DNA of 64,000 bases from positions 124,001-188,000 of the forward strand of contig DIYL01000038.1 of NCBI GenBank assembly GCA_002428985.1, in the 5' to 3' direction. Source of the DNA: Anaerolineales bacterium UBA6055 (GTDB taxonomy: Bacteria; Chloroflexota; Anaerolineae; Aggregatilineales; Phototrophicaceae). Position numbers and translations under genes: made by a program. Of this stretch, positions 18,232 through 27,576 are shown piece by piece. The notes beneath the pieces are model-generated. The model searched no databases and had not been told where the DNA came from. It was given only the letters and a program-made list of their open reading frames with translations. Positions within the stretch are counted from its first letter, which is position 1. Each line of letters starts with the position of its first letter.

Positions 18232-20241
18232 CTAAACAAAGAATGATTCAGGCGCTTGAACAGGAATCGACTCCATGGCTTCGGCGACCGCATCCCATGT
18301 GATGCCCTGCTCCACGAGATTTTGAGGCATATAGTAGTTATTCAAGTTATGCAGATAATCGACTGCAAAAATCCGCAACGCTGGGAAATTTGGGCTCGGA
18401 TAATCAAATACATTTTGCTGTTGATTTTCCATACCGCCGACCCAACGGAAAATAAGCTCATCAGCAGGACGTGTATAATCACCCACCGTAATCATCCAGT
18501 CAGGGATATTGACACACCCCGCGCTACTACGTCCCATAATCGTCTCTTTATTGACCGTCGCTGTCCAGCGTTGCCACGGTGATCCATGTAAGGCAAAACC
18601 TTGATTACCAAAGAAGCTAGTGAACGGCACACCCGGTGCCCACGGTTGCATACTGCGTGCAAACCACTTGCTGGTGATGATCTGTGCGCCACGTGGAGTC
18701 GCATCCGGATTCAGCACGATTGGCACACGTAATATTGGGGTTGCACCTTCAAATGCGACCAATTCGCGCTCACCGACATTGATGACGATATATTTATCTT
18801 CAGCAGGTACATCATTAATCAGGAATGGAATTGGTTCTGAATACGATAGGGAAATTGACCATACATCCTCTTTTTTGACGAACATGCGCACACCCAAGCG
18901 CGACCGAATATTATCACGCGCATCGTCCGGCATGAGTTCAACCCATGTATTATCGATATCAACATACCGCACCAACGCACCCTGCATCAGCAGATGCACA
19001 CCAAAGCGCGTCGATTTAATGATCGGGTTATGAAGTTTATCAGCGTCATTTGGACTGCTATAGACATCGACGCCTTCCGGAATGATAAACCCGTAGCGGT
19101 ATTGTCCTTGTTGGTCAGATGGATCATCACGGTCGGTATAAGCGACTTGTAAATGTGCCAGATAGATTGCCTTAAGTTCTTCGGGTGTGATGCCCTCATA
19201 GTGGCGATTATGTAGCAGTTCGTCGTACTGTCCGGCAAGGACTTTTTGGAGTTCTTCGAATAACTCAGGTACAACACTCAACACACCATCGTCTGGATCA
19301 ATCGACTGGAAAATCAGTAGGTATTGTCGCCCATCGGGAAGATCAATAATCCCAGCATCACTGACAACATATCCCGCACTTGTCGAGAGTGAGCCATTTT
19401 TACTATACGACACCCCATCAAACTGTTGCGCTAGGCGTTCCAAATTTGCGCCACGGTTGGTATAGATAATGCTCAACAATTGCTTACAAACAGTTTGTCC
19501 TGCGTCACTCATATGTGTCAGCATCCACGCATAATATAGTCCCAAATCGCGCGGCGTCATCATATTATTGAGGGTCACCAATTGACTGTTTAGCGAGGTT
19601 TGATTGCTCGTATAACGTTCGTCGATAAACGAAACATCGGTTTCTAAGCCATTTTCCCATGTTCCCAAACCAGATAGCTGAGAAAATCCAATGATGTCCT
19701 GTGACCATTCATTAAAAGCAACTACCGCATCGTTGCGTCCGTTAGCTTGAGCGACATATGCGAGGGATGTTCCGGTTGCGACATTATCACTGAGCACGAT
19801 ATTTTGATAGAGAATGCGTAGAATCGCGCGATGTTGTCTAAAGCTGTCACGGTATTCTTCCGGTACATCATCAGAGCTATTGGCATTCCAATATTCAACC
19901 GGCACACCACCCCAAACTTCTTCATCTACTTGATCAACAAAATACATTAAAACACCCGCTTTAAATGCCGATGCGACGGGTAGTAATTTCTCGGATTGTA
20001 ACGCTGTCATCAAGCGCGAGTTATTGAGATCATACAAAATTAAACCAAGGCTGTGTCCGTAGGTAATCGCCTCAAAGTGTGCATTCATCGGCGCGGTATA
20101 TGGTGTTTCAAGTGCAGCGACAAAATTAGCATAATGATCGATGTCTTCATCTTGGGCGAGTAGTTTGACAGTAGGTGCCAGCGAATACATCGCACCAAAT
20201 ACAGCAAGGCTTTTGATAAAATCGCGTCGGGATAAACTCAT
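18232..20241 (-). CDS. Tat-exported beta-lactamase-like/L,D-transpeptidase fusion
   Basis: A 669-residue cell-wall enzyme with two catalytic modules. The N-terminus is a twin-arginine signal (SRRDFIK, hydrophobic stretch to about 30). Residues about 50-340 look like a class A beta-lactamase/penicillin-binding serine hydrolase: SAFK (S91, K94) fits SxxK, SDN is at 151-153, and KNG (281-283) sits where KTG is expected. Residues about 470-610 form a YkuD L,D-transpeptidase: LHGSP with H552 and the nucleophile C576 in GRSSAGCVN. SH3-like sequence lies between. It should act on peptidoglycan outside the membrane. The fusion of serine and cysteine acyl-transfer domains is unusual. Confidence 0.8.
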   Translation of the reverse strand: MSLSRRDFIKSLAVFGAMYSLAPTVKLLAQDEDIDHYANFVAALETPYTAPMNAHFEAITYGHSLGLILYDLNNSRLMTALQSEKLLPVASAFKAGVLMYFVDQVDEEVWGGVPVEYWNANSSDDVPEEYRDSFRQHRAILRILYQNIVLSDNVATGTSLAYVAQANGRNDAVVAFNEWSQDIIGFSQLSGLGTWENGLETDVSFIDERYTSNQTSLNSQLVTLNNMMTPRDLGLYYAWMLTHMSDAGQTVCKQLLSIIYTNRGANLERLAQQFDGVSYSKNGSLSTSAGYVVSDAGIIDLPDGRQYLLIFQSIDPDDGVLSVVPELFEELQKVLAGQYDELLHNRHYEGITPEELKAIYLAHLQVAYTDRDDPSDQQGQYRYGFIIPEGVDVYSSPNDADKLHNPIIKSTRFGVHLLMQGALVRYVDIDNTWVELMPDDARDNIRSRLGVRMFVKKEDVWSISLSYSEPIPFLINDVPAEDKYIVINVGERELVAFEGATPILRVPIVLNPDATPRGAQIITSKWFARSMQPWAPGVPFTSFFGNQGFALHGSPWQRWTATVNKETIMGRSSAGCVNIPDWMITVGDYTRPADELIFRWVGGMENQQQNVFDYPSPNFPALRIFAVDYLHNLNNYYMPQNLVEQGITWDAVAEAMESIPVQAPESFFV

Positions 20242-20474
20242 GATCGTAGACTCTATTCTATAACTCGTTAATCGGATTATCCTTATTGTATGCCGAAACG
20301 CTCTTGTCTACGTCACGTCAACTATACGTAACCCTGACGCTTACCCGTTGGTCTGCCGTGTGAGCCGCACCTAAAAAGCCTATGAAGTATCTGTGAGAAT
20401 ATCGCCCATCTCTTCCATCACAGGCGTATACTAGTGAAAAATTCGTTTCCTCTGACAATTGAAGGTACATCACA

Positions 20475-21110
20475 ATGGATAAACGAAAAAACGACACAGG
20501 CTTTGATTGGTATACATTTCTTGCACTCTGGATTGCAGTAGGTGGTGCGGTTGCATTGCTGGACATTCTTTTATCTAGTGTCCTCCCACATACCCTACCG
20601 ATTGAATTTTTACAGTCGTCTGTCGGGTCGATTGCATACGGCGTGGGCATGGCGTTTTTATCGGGCGCATTAGTAGGCTTAGCTCAACAGGCATTATTGA
20701 TGTATCACTGGGATATTCCTGTTATTCAATGGTGGTGGGTCACAGCAGCAGGATATGCTTTGGCGCAATTTATCAGTGTGATGATCTTAAGCACGATTGT
20801 TGACAATGTGCCAACAGCAAATATTTCCCAGTCAACCAGTCTATTGATTTTCATTCTTGTTACAGGGGCAGTTGGAATTGTTCCAGCCATATTACAAGCG
20901 ACTGTACTCCAACGATATATCGATGATATGTGGCAATATGTATTTGCTTTTGTAATTGGTGGGATCATTACCGTTGCACTCATGCCGTTATTGACAATGG
21001 CTATCAGCAAATTGGTGTTCGGCGCAGTGACAGGGGCGACACTTCTATGGCTCGCAAACAACACCAGCGATATTCCACAAGTTAACACAGACTCAATGAC
21101 GTATAGCTAA
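20475..21110 (+). CDS. Polytopic membrane protein of unknown function
   Basis: A 211-residue protein made almost wholly of hydrophobic segments, about six helices (first near 14-37, last near 180-198), with short polar loops and a polar tail NNTSDIPQVNTDS. It has no recognised family motif. It is convergent with the helical-repeat gene; the two stop codons share the bases CTAA at 21107-21110, leaving no room for a terminator between them. The ATG is preceded by a weak Shine-Dalgarno (GAAGG). Confidence 0.7.
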   Translation: MDKRKNDTGFDWYTFLALWIAVGGAVALLDILLSSVLPHTLPIEFLQSSVGSIAYGVGMAFLSGALVGLAQQALLMYHWDIPVIQWWWVTAAGYALAQFISVMILSTIVDNVPTANISQSTSLLIFILVTGAVGIVPAILQATVLQRYIDDMWQYVFAFVIGGIITVALMPLLTMAISKLVFGAVTGATLLWLANNTSDIPQVNTDSMTYS

Positions 21111-23368
21111 TCTCGTATCCCGAGGACTTCTGCGACGCTCAGCATCACATCGGGTTCGCAGATTTCCTTAATTAAGGGCATAATCGCAGATAGGCATGTG
21201 AGCACGTCAGCTAATGGCAACGAGCGTAACTGCCACACCAATTGTCGCCATAAGTTAAACGACCGCCCTTTGTCGTTCACATTATTCACCCACATGGTAA
21301 TACCCTGACCAACGTACTCTGTCCGTAACAACTGGTCGGTAATCAGCACAGCAGTCTCGATACCTTTTTCGAGGGCTGTTTGCATATCCGGTGGGATGTA
21401 ATTATTATGATTGCTATCAGTCGATAATAGCGGGGTTAAGATGCGAATCGCACTGGCTTTATCATAGCCATCTTCAATCCCATTAATCGCTGCTTCGATT
21501 ACACGTGCAAAATCTTTCTGAGCGCGATCTGGCAAAAATGGAGCAAGCGACGCAATCATACTCGCACGATCATATCCATCTTCGATCTGATGTAATCGCG
21601 TCCATGCCTTTGCGATAAATGCCGCACGATTTTCGGGTGGGGAATTTTGCGCTAATGCCAGATATACATTAACTTTATCAAACGGATCAAAAAACCCATC
21701 AGCGATTGATTCTACCTCTTTAAAAACCGACTGTGGCAAATGAGGCATGATCGTGACGAATGCGCGTGCTTGTTTAAAGTCCAGCCGGATTGCCTTGGCA
21801 CAAGCCAACAAGGCATTTTGCGCTTTATCAAGACGTTTATGATTTGCGAGCTTCGGCATTAACCCGATTAAGGCATTCATACGTTGACCGGGATTATTAA
21901 TCTCTAGTGCAATATCAAGCGCTACTTGCAGGAGTTTATCAGGCAAATAGCCACCTAGCTGATTGATCGCCCGTGCCTTTGCATTTTCATTATCAATATT
22001 GCGTGTCGATTCCAACGCATTTGCAAGTGCTTGTTCTAATAATTCTTGCGGCAACAAATCAATCAAATCGACCAGTGCAGATACACGCTCTAAATAATGT
22101 GGCAAATTCGATGCAGCTGCTAGTGCATCACGTACGGTCTGATCTTGGGCAGATTTGGGCACATAATGGGCGAGAGCCGTCAACGCATGCACGCGTGTAT
22201 CTTGCTTGACCATCGTATGGGCAACGGCGAGACTCGCTACTAACATATTAGACGGAAGATTTGGCGCAAGCTCTGCCAACAACATCGCACGGTCTTGTTC
22301 ATTACTCAGACTATGCACCGCTGCTAATGCCTCACCTTGCAAATCATTGGTTAGGTGTGGTGCAATCGCAACCAATACTCGTGCCCGCACATGTCGGCGA
22401 CTAATCCCAACAGAGATTGCGAGTGCTTTGGCAAGAATCGCAGGAAATGTATCATTACTCGATGCAAAATCCAGATGGGGTGCAAACGCAATCAGAGCTT
22501 CGGCCCGGTCATCTTCGTTTTCGATAGTATTGATCGCATCAAGTGCCTCTTGCCGTAAACGTGGGCGCAAATCGGGCGGCATACTTTGTGCGAGAGCCGT
22601 TAATACTCGCGCACGATCCGAGACATTCTCAATTTTCTCGGCAATCGTCAGTGCCTGCACAACAAGGTCATCTGGTACATCGGCTGCCATCGCCATTAAA
22701 GTTTTGACGCGCAAGTTATCCGTACCGAGTTCCTCTAATTCATTTAATACCCGACTAAATGTTCGTAAGCTGACTTCATACGGTAGATGCGGTGCAATAG
22801 CAACCAGACTCCGCAAACGAGACTCAGAATTTTTCATCCCTTCTGCTGTCCGTAAGATGTTCAACAGAGGCGTAGATGTGGCGGGTTCGTCATGCACAAG
22901 CGAGAGTAGCGGCGCAATCTGATAAATGGCGCGGGTACGCACAACAATATCCCCAATATAATTGACTTGTCCCCAAATTTCTTTGACAACATCATAAAAA
23001 TCTTTAGGGGCGATATAAATTGCCATACGTGATAGAAGCGAAATCCGTACATCAATATCTTCAACCTTTTGGATATCGCGTAAGAGTTGACGTACTTGTT
23101 GTTTGCCAAGTATAGGTGCAAGGGATTCCAATGCACTCAGGCGTGCTTGGGAGATATTCAACGGACGCGGATGATAAGGTTTACCCTCGGATTTCTGTCC
23201 ATTGACCTGTGCCAACGCTAACAGATACCGTAATTGTTGTGGAATCGCTGTCGTTCCTACATCCAATGACCGTTTTAAGGCTTGTTCAATTTGTTTGCGT
23301 CCCAGTCGTCCGGTATTATCATTGGGCGGTTCTGGAGAATTGGGCGGGATAGATGCCGGTTGTGCCAT
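21107..23368 (-). CDS. Long helical-repeat (HEAT-like) protein
   Basis: A 753-residue protein built from roughly 18 alpha-helical hairpins of about 35-40 residues. The recurring pattern is RARVLxALAxxLPxxLxxxALxxAxxI, for example SDRARVLTALAQSMP and ENDRAEALIAFAPHL. Such solenoids are scaffolds for protein binding. The first 70 residues are polar and Pro/Asn-rich and include KQIEQALKRSLDVG. No NACHT, kinase or other effector domain is fused, and there is no signal peptide, so it is probably a cytoplasmic scaffold. It overlaps the stop of the convergent membrane gene by four bases. Confidence 0.72.
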   Translation of the reverse strand: MAQPASIPPNSPEPPNDNTGRLGRKQIEQALKRSLDVGTTAIPQQLRYLLALAQVNGQKSEGKPYHPRPLNISQARLSALESLAPILGKQQVRQLLRDIQKVEDIDVRISLLSRMAIYIAPKDFYDVVKEIWGQVNYIGDIVVRTRAIYQIAPLLSLVHDEPATSTPLLNILRTAEGMKNSESRLRSLVAIAPHLPYEVSLRTFSRVLNELEELGTDNLRVKTLMAMAADVPDDLVVQALTIAEKIENVSDRARVLTALAQSMPPDLRPRLRQEALDAINTIENEDDRAEALIAFAPHLDFASSNDTFPAILAKALAISVGISRRHVRARVLVAIAPHLTNDLQGEALAAVHSLSNEQDRAMLLAELAPNLPSNMLVASLAVAHTMVKQDTRVHALTALAHYVPKSAQDQTVRDALAAASNLPHYLERVSALVDLIDLLPQELLEQALANALESTRNIDNENAKARAINQLGGYLPDKLLQVALDIALEINNPGQRMNALIGLMPKLANHKRLDKAQNALLACAKAIRLDFKQARAFVTIMPHLPQSVFKEVESIADGFFDPFDKVNVYLALAQNSPPENRAAFIAKAWTRLHQIEDGYDRASMIASLAPFLPDRAQKDFARVIEAAINGIEDGYDKASAIRILTPLLSTDSNHNNYIPPDMQTALEKGIETAVLITDQLLRTEYVGQGITMWVNNVNDKGRSFNLWRQLVWQLRSLPLADVLTCLSAIMPLIKEICEPDVMLSVAEVLGIRD

Positions 23369-23475
23369 TTTGTCTTGTCACATCATGTCGTTACATATGT
23401 CTATTGTATGCCTGTTTGTTACAAAACGACAACCCACTACTATTAAGATTTTTGGTTAGTATATTAAAACCTAAA

Positions 23476-24054
23476 CTATTGAACTACTTCAAGCGAAAAT
23501 GCTCGGCAAAATCCCTGTCTCCGGTCTTCATAACAATGGTAGGTCATTTGCACCTGCGCCGACCAACGCTCATCCAAAATCATCCCACTGAGAACAAAGC
23601 CTGCCTTGAGCTTTGCCATAATCACAGGAGAGTTATTCGGCTGATGATGACTTGTTATACGTTCGTAGCCTAATGCTTTTAGATAGTTGATGAAATGATT
23701 CAAGAAGTGGCGATAAATCCCCCGCTGACGATATGCTGGCAAAACAGCACTATTGCTCATAAAAAATGTTTCGGGGTCATGCATCTCCCCATACGACCAC
23801 CCGACAACAGTTTCACCATCAAAAAACACAAAATATTCATGATGTGTTCCGGAAAAGACTTGGCGCAATGGTGTGAGGTTGTTATGTCGTTCTTTGGGCA
23901 ATGTATATGCACCGAGGTCATCAAAGGGCGTAAAGACTTGATCAAAGTATGCACCAGTCAGATCAAAAAATGCTTGCCGTGTTGCAATTGGCTGAATTGT
24001 TATGTTGTTGTCCAACGTCTGTGGATAATAAGTTGTGCGGATTGTCTCAAACAT
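23476..24054 (-). CDS. GNAT family N-acetyltransferase
   Basis: A 192-residue GNAT protein. The acetyl-CoA loop region SNSAVLPAYRQRGIYRHFLNHFINYLKALGYERITSHHQPNN (about 97-140) contains the R-x2-G-x-Y version of the Q/R-x2-G-x-G/A motif. VGWSYGEMHDPETFFMSN is the preceding beta-4 strand region. GGAGG sits 5 nt before the ATG. Substrate unknown. It lies between the helical-repeat gene and the histidine kinase and shares no operon. Confidence 0.8.
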   Translation of the reverse strand: MFETIRTTYYPQTLDNNITIQPIATRQAFFDLTGAYFDQVFTPFDDLGAYTLPKERHNNLTPLRQVFSGTHHEYFVFFDGETVVGWSYGEMHDPETFFMSNSAVLPAYRQRGIYRHFLNHFINYLKALGYERITSHHQPNNSPVIMAKLKAGFVLSGMILDERWSAQVQMTYHCYEDRRQGFCRAFSLEVVQ

Positions 24055-24212
24055 GCTCGCCTCCAGTGTTTTTGACTAAACTCAGTATAGGCAAACTCAA
24101 GGACAAAATTACCCCAATATGTGGTGTGTTTATGACCAATATGGTATTGTATTTATATCTTTGAAGTGATTAATTAAAATATCCTCACCAAGTAGGTACT
24201 CCAAGTTCATAA

Positions 24213-24275
24213 ATGAGTAGAATATGAGTAGCTTTTTCTCAAAATGCCAAATTTGATTATGAGCATTTATGAGTA
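24213..24275. promoter_or_regulatory. Two pairs of ATGAGTA direct repeats upstream of the histidine kinase
   Basis: ATGAGTA occurs at 24213-24219, 24224-24230 and 24269-24275, and ATGAGCA at 24259-24265. Within each pair the starts are 11 and 10 bp apart, about one helical turn, as in direct-repeat sites bound by dimeric response regulators. The kinase gene starts about 70 bp downstream. Function is inferred from spacing only. Confidence 0.4.
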
Positions 24276-24344
24276 ATTAATGAATTTCAAAGACGGGTGT
24301 GTTAGAATGGGAACAATACATATCAATTTCCCAGGGGGGGAAGT

Positions 24345-25895
24345 GTGTTATTACCATTCGACTCCGACAATCATCAGATGCGCCCGGAGGCGGAACGGTT
24401 CGTCCAATCAGCCTTAGACGCACTATCAGCCCATATTGCAATCTTAAATGACAATGGTGAAATCATCGGTGTGAATTCAGCGTGGCGTAGTTTTGCGTCG
24501 CAAAATTCATTCAAAGATACCGAATCTGGCATCGGCTTGAATTATCTTGCTGTTTGCGATCGGTCGGCACAACTTAATTCACCAGATGCACCACTTGTCG
24601 CCAAAGGTATTCGGGATATTATTTCTGGTCATGCCGAAGCATTTCAACTCGAGTACCCATGCCATAGTCCAACCGAAAAACGTTGGTTTGTTGTTCGTAT
24701 TAGTAGTTTTCGTTGGGAAAGCGACCTACGTGTTATTGTCGCGCACCAAAACGTCTCAGAACTCAAAAACACACAAATCGAACTTGCCGAAAGTCAGAAC
24801 CGCATCCAAGCTGTATTGGATAACATAGCCAATGCAGTATTTACTGTCGCGCCGAACGGGCTTATTGAAACGTGTAATCCGGCGGCTATTCGTATCTTCG
24901 GGTATGATCCTGAAGAACTGATCGGCATGCCAATTACTGAATTAATGACCGAGCCATTTAACACACGCGGTACATTCCGCTTGCTCAATGGTGAACATGG
25001 GCATGAACTCATCGGTAAGCGTTGTGATGACAGTTTGTTCCCAATGTATTTCGGTCTCAATCGTATGAAGCTGGATGATGGTCAACTCTATACTGTAATC
25101 ATTCAAGATATGACCGAACTCAAGCGGATGGAAGCTGAAATTGTCGAAAAAGAACGTATCAGCGTCGCACTCGACAAAGAACGCGAACTACGCGAACTTA
25201 AGAATCGTTTCTTGTCAATGATGTCTCACGAATTGAAGACGCCATTGGCATCGATTCGCCTATCGCATGATATGCTCAAACAATATAGTGATCGGGCAAC
25301 CGAAGAAGAAAAAGCCCAATATTTAGACAATATTCAATTACAGGTCGAGCATTTGAACGAAATGGTTTCTGATGTAATGACCTTGAGCAAGTCTGAGCGG
25401 ACTGAGCAAGGGTTTAATCCAGAAAGAACCGATCTGATCACTTACTGCCGTGATATTGTCGAAGCGTTTCTCATTAATCACTATCAAACCCACAATATTG
25501 TGTTCGATTGTCCTGATAATGTGATTACAGCAGAATTCGACAAAAAATTATTGCGCCGTGCGCTGACTAACCTCATCGGCAATGCAATTAAGTATTCACC
25601 AGAGGGCGGTAGAGTCATGATTAAATTGTGGCGTGATGGCAGTGTCGCAAGAATTCAGGTAATCGACTCTGGTATTGGTATCCCAACAGAAGATGCAGAA
25701 TATTTATTTGATGCATTTCATCGGGCATCAAATGTCGGTGGTTTACCCGGTACAGGACTCGGGCTTGCGATTGCGAAACAAGCCGTTGACCTCCACGATG
25801 GGGAAATCGAGTTTGAAACAATCTCGGGTAAAGGCACAACTTTCACGATTACACTACCGCTTTTGGCAACTTCTGATCGTGAACATGAGGACTAG
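24345..25895 (+). CDS. PAS-domain sensor histidine kinase (orphan)
   Basis: A 516-residue soluble kinase with two PAS domains (about 20-140 and 155-265), a short coiled linker, a HisKA domain with phospho-accepting H295 in MMSHELKTPLASI, and a HATPase_c domain carrying NLIGNAIKYSPEGG (N box), DSGIGIP (G1) and GTGLGLAIAK (G2). It has no membrane segment, so it senses an internal signal, perhaps through a PAS-bound cofactor. It starts with GTG at 24345 behind a G-rich tract. No response regulator gene is adjacent. Paired repeats upstream and a strong terminator at 25932 mark it as a single-gene unit. Confidence 0.9.
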   Translation: MLLPFDSDNHQMRPEAERFVQSALDALSAHIAILNDNGEIIGVNSAWRSFASQNSFKDTESGIGLNYLAVCDRSAQLNSPDAPLVAKGIRDIISGHAEAFQLEYPCHSPTEKRWFVVRISSFRWESDLRVIVAHQNVSELKNTQIELAESQNRIQAVLDNIANAVFTVAPNGLIETCNPAAIRIFGYDPEELIGMPITELMTEPFNTRGTFRLLNGEHGHELIGKRCDDSLFPMYFGLNRMKLDDGQLYTVIIQDMTELKRMEAEIVEKERISVALDKERELRELKNRFLSMMSHELKTPLASIRLSHDMLKQYSDRATEEEKAQYLDNIQLQVEHLNEMVSDVMTLSKSERTEQGFNPERTDLITYCRDIVEAFLINHYQTHNIVFDCPDNVITAEFDKKLLRRALTNLIGNAIKYSPEGGRVMIKLWRDGSVARIQVIDSGIGIPTEDAEYLFDAFHRASNVGGLPGTGLGLAIAKQAVDLHDGEIEFETISGKGTTFTITLPLLATSDREHED

Positions 25896-25931
25896 GCACG
25901 TTGTGATGTCCAATGAACAATTAAAGAGATG

Positions 25932-25970
25932 AAACAGACAAGGTTAAACTACCTTGTCTGTTTTGGTTTT
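25932..25970. terminator. Strong Rho-independent terminator
   Basis: A perfect 13-bp stem, AAACAGACAAGGT (25932-25944) with ACCTTGTCTGTTT (25951-25963), a six-base loop and a following T-rich stretch (TTTTGGTTTT). It ends the histidine kinase transcript and, with the A run on the other arm, could also end the minus-strand VOC gene. Confidence 0.9.
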
Positions 25971-25991
25971 GACTACAATATATGAATCAAT

Positions 25992-26342
25992 CTAAGCTAA
26001 TTGATAGTAAGATAACCTGTTGCCAGCATTATCTTCAAAGTCGAAGTACTGTATTACACCGTCAACTCGCTCAATATCACCAATGTCTGGGCTAAGCATC
26101 TTCACTTTTTTGTGAACAGTGTCTATATCTTGTGTCTCAAGCCGGATAATAGATCCACCGACTGTAAGGTCACCTGTATCATCAAGTTGTAGCCAAGTAT
26201 TTTCTGATAGTTGCATTTCGATTGTACCAGGTGCTGGCTCCATAGTCTCAACATCACCAAGTAGCGTCTTATACCAACCCAGCGCCTCTGTAACATCATC
26301 AACTGCAATGCCGATTGTTATACTTTGAATTGCTTGTACCAT
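25992..26342 (-). CDS. VOC (glyoxalase/bleomycin-resistance fold) protein
   Basis: A 116-residue single-domain protein of the vicinal oxygen chelate superfamily. It opens with ITIGIAVDDVTEALGWYKTLLGD, the usual first beta-alpha unit, and closes with IQYFDFEDNAGNRLSYYQ, which carries the C-terminal Asp/Glu-type strand. Such proteins bind or modify small molecules with a metal ion. It lies about 90 bp downstream of, and on the same strand as, an AraC regulator and may share its control. Both genes are richer in A/T than most of the window. Confidence 0.8.
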   Translation of the reverse strand: MVQAIQSITIGIAVDDVTEALGWYKTLLGDVETMEPAPGTIEMQLSENTWLQLDDTGDLTVGGSIIRLETQDIDTVHKKVKMLSPDIGDIERVDGVIQYFDFEDNAGNRLSYYQLA

Positions 26343-26430
26343 TACGTTTATTATCCTTATATTTGTTATCTGCTATTTAAATCCTACAGTGGCAACAAAC
26401 ATAAGTATTGTAAAAATGCGACAGCGTCGG

Positions 26431-27252
26431 TCATTGATAAAATTCTATAGACAATATCATTTCTTCATTTTCAAATTTAAAAAATTCCTTTGGAGTCATT
26501 CCAGTAAACTCTTTAAAGTCTTTGGTAAAATGCGCTTGATCATAATAGTCACTGTTGTAAGCAATATGTGACAGACTCTCTGAATGTTGATTAAGCATCA
26601 TTTTTAAGGCAGTCTGTAATCGAATAACTTTACACAGTTGCTTCGGACTAATCCCGACTTGAGTTATGAATTTCCTCTCTAGGTGACGACGTTTTGACGC
26701 ATCATTCTTTAGCATTTCTTTAATGGAGATAGCACCACTGGTCAAAAACATCATATCAATAGTTGTCTTTACAATGCTGTCTATAGAGATTGGGTCAATT
26801 AGCATCTCAAATAGAAACGTTTCAACTATTGTTATTCTTGATTCTGTGTCTTTCGCACTAGATATTTTTTGTTCTAACTCGTTAGCACTTTCTTCACCAA
26901 ACAAAACAGCCAACGGTGTTTCTTTGTTGGTTAATTCCTTGATAGATTTGGGAAGAAAATTCGCAAGGCCACTTGGATAAAAACAAACAGCAAAACTATT
27001 TACATAACCTGTTGGCTCTATAAAAAATGGTTCGGTGATTTGCCCTAACACCATTGAACGCGGCTGAATAATAAACTTATCCTCGGTTGTATACCGTTTA
27101 ATATCATCTCCGAGAATAAAAGCCATTTCCAAATAGCCAGCAGGGATAATACGTTGCTTTTGAGTTTCTGGCTGTGCTGGGACTTCTAAGGTCCAATAGC
27201 ACTTCACAAGCGATTCTAAATCGGGGTGTGGTTGATATTCTCGATATTTCAT
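26431..27252 (-). CDS. AraC family transcriptional regulator
   Basis: A 273-residue regulator. The N-terminal part (about 1-150; YREYQPHPDLESLVKCYWTLEVP and IIPAGYLEMAFILGDD) is the DUF6597-type sensor domain found in one AraC subgroup. The C-terminal pair of helix-turn-helix motifs (about 165-265) includes RRHLERKFITQVGISPKQL and SHIAYNSDYYDQAHFTKDFKEFTGMTP. AAGGAG lies 7 nt before the ATG. The nearby VOC gene is a likely target, because this subgroup often sits beside VOC genes (inference). Local A/T richness suggests the pair may have been acquired together. Confidence 0.88.
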   Translation of the reverse strand: MKYREYQPHPDLESLVKCYWTLEVPAQPETQKQRIIPAGYLEMAFILGDDIKRYTTEDKFIIQPRSMVLGQITEPFFIEPTGYVNSFAVCFYPSGLANFLPKSIKELTNKETPLAVLFGEESANELEQKISSAKDTESRITIVETFLFEMLIDPISIDSIVKTTIDMMFLTSGAISIKEMLKNDASKRRHLERKFITQVGISPKQLCKVIRLQTALKMMLNQHSESLSHIAYNSDYYDQAHFTKDFKEFTGMTPKEFFKFENEEMILSIEFYQ

Positions 27253-27576
27253 GGGCGATCTCCTTACAAATCAGCACTTTCGCCGACTTTTAGTCTGACA
27301 CATTACAATTGATTTGCTCAAACCGAGTACAGATTGTTTTATAAACGCTTCAAAGCTTAGGCTAGATCTTACTGTTTTAGAGTTCGTCGAAATCAACTTT
27401 TATTATAATTGAAGAAATAATATGAACAGGATTGAATAATATTGTCTGTTTTTGATTCGGGCATCCCGCATAATAGATACAAGGTGAATTTTGTGAAATT
27501 TGGCGTGTGTTGTGTCACTTGTTTGCGGTAAGCTATGGATGCATTTTTCAGTTAGACAACTTAAAGGAACAACAAA
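27253..27576. other. Divergent intergenic region between araC-like and Rieske genes
   Basis: A 324-bp A/T-rich spacer that must hold the promoters of the AraC gene (leftward) and the Rieske oxygenase gene (rightward). I see no convincing small gene. A weak hairpin, AACAG (27423-27427) with CTGTT, lies near 27423-27450. No clear consensus promoter can be assigned. Confidence 0.5.

Noticed and set aside
22206..22922. Plus-strand frame opposite the helical-repeat protein
   Set aside because: It is an Arg/Ser/Ala-rich antisense frame; the minus strand shows regular repeat structure.
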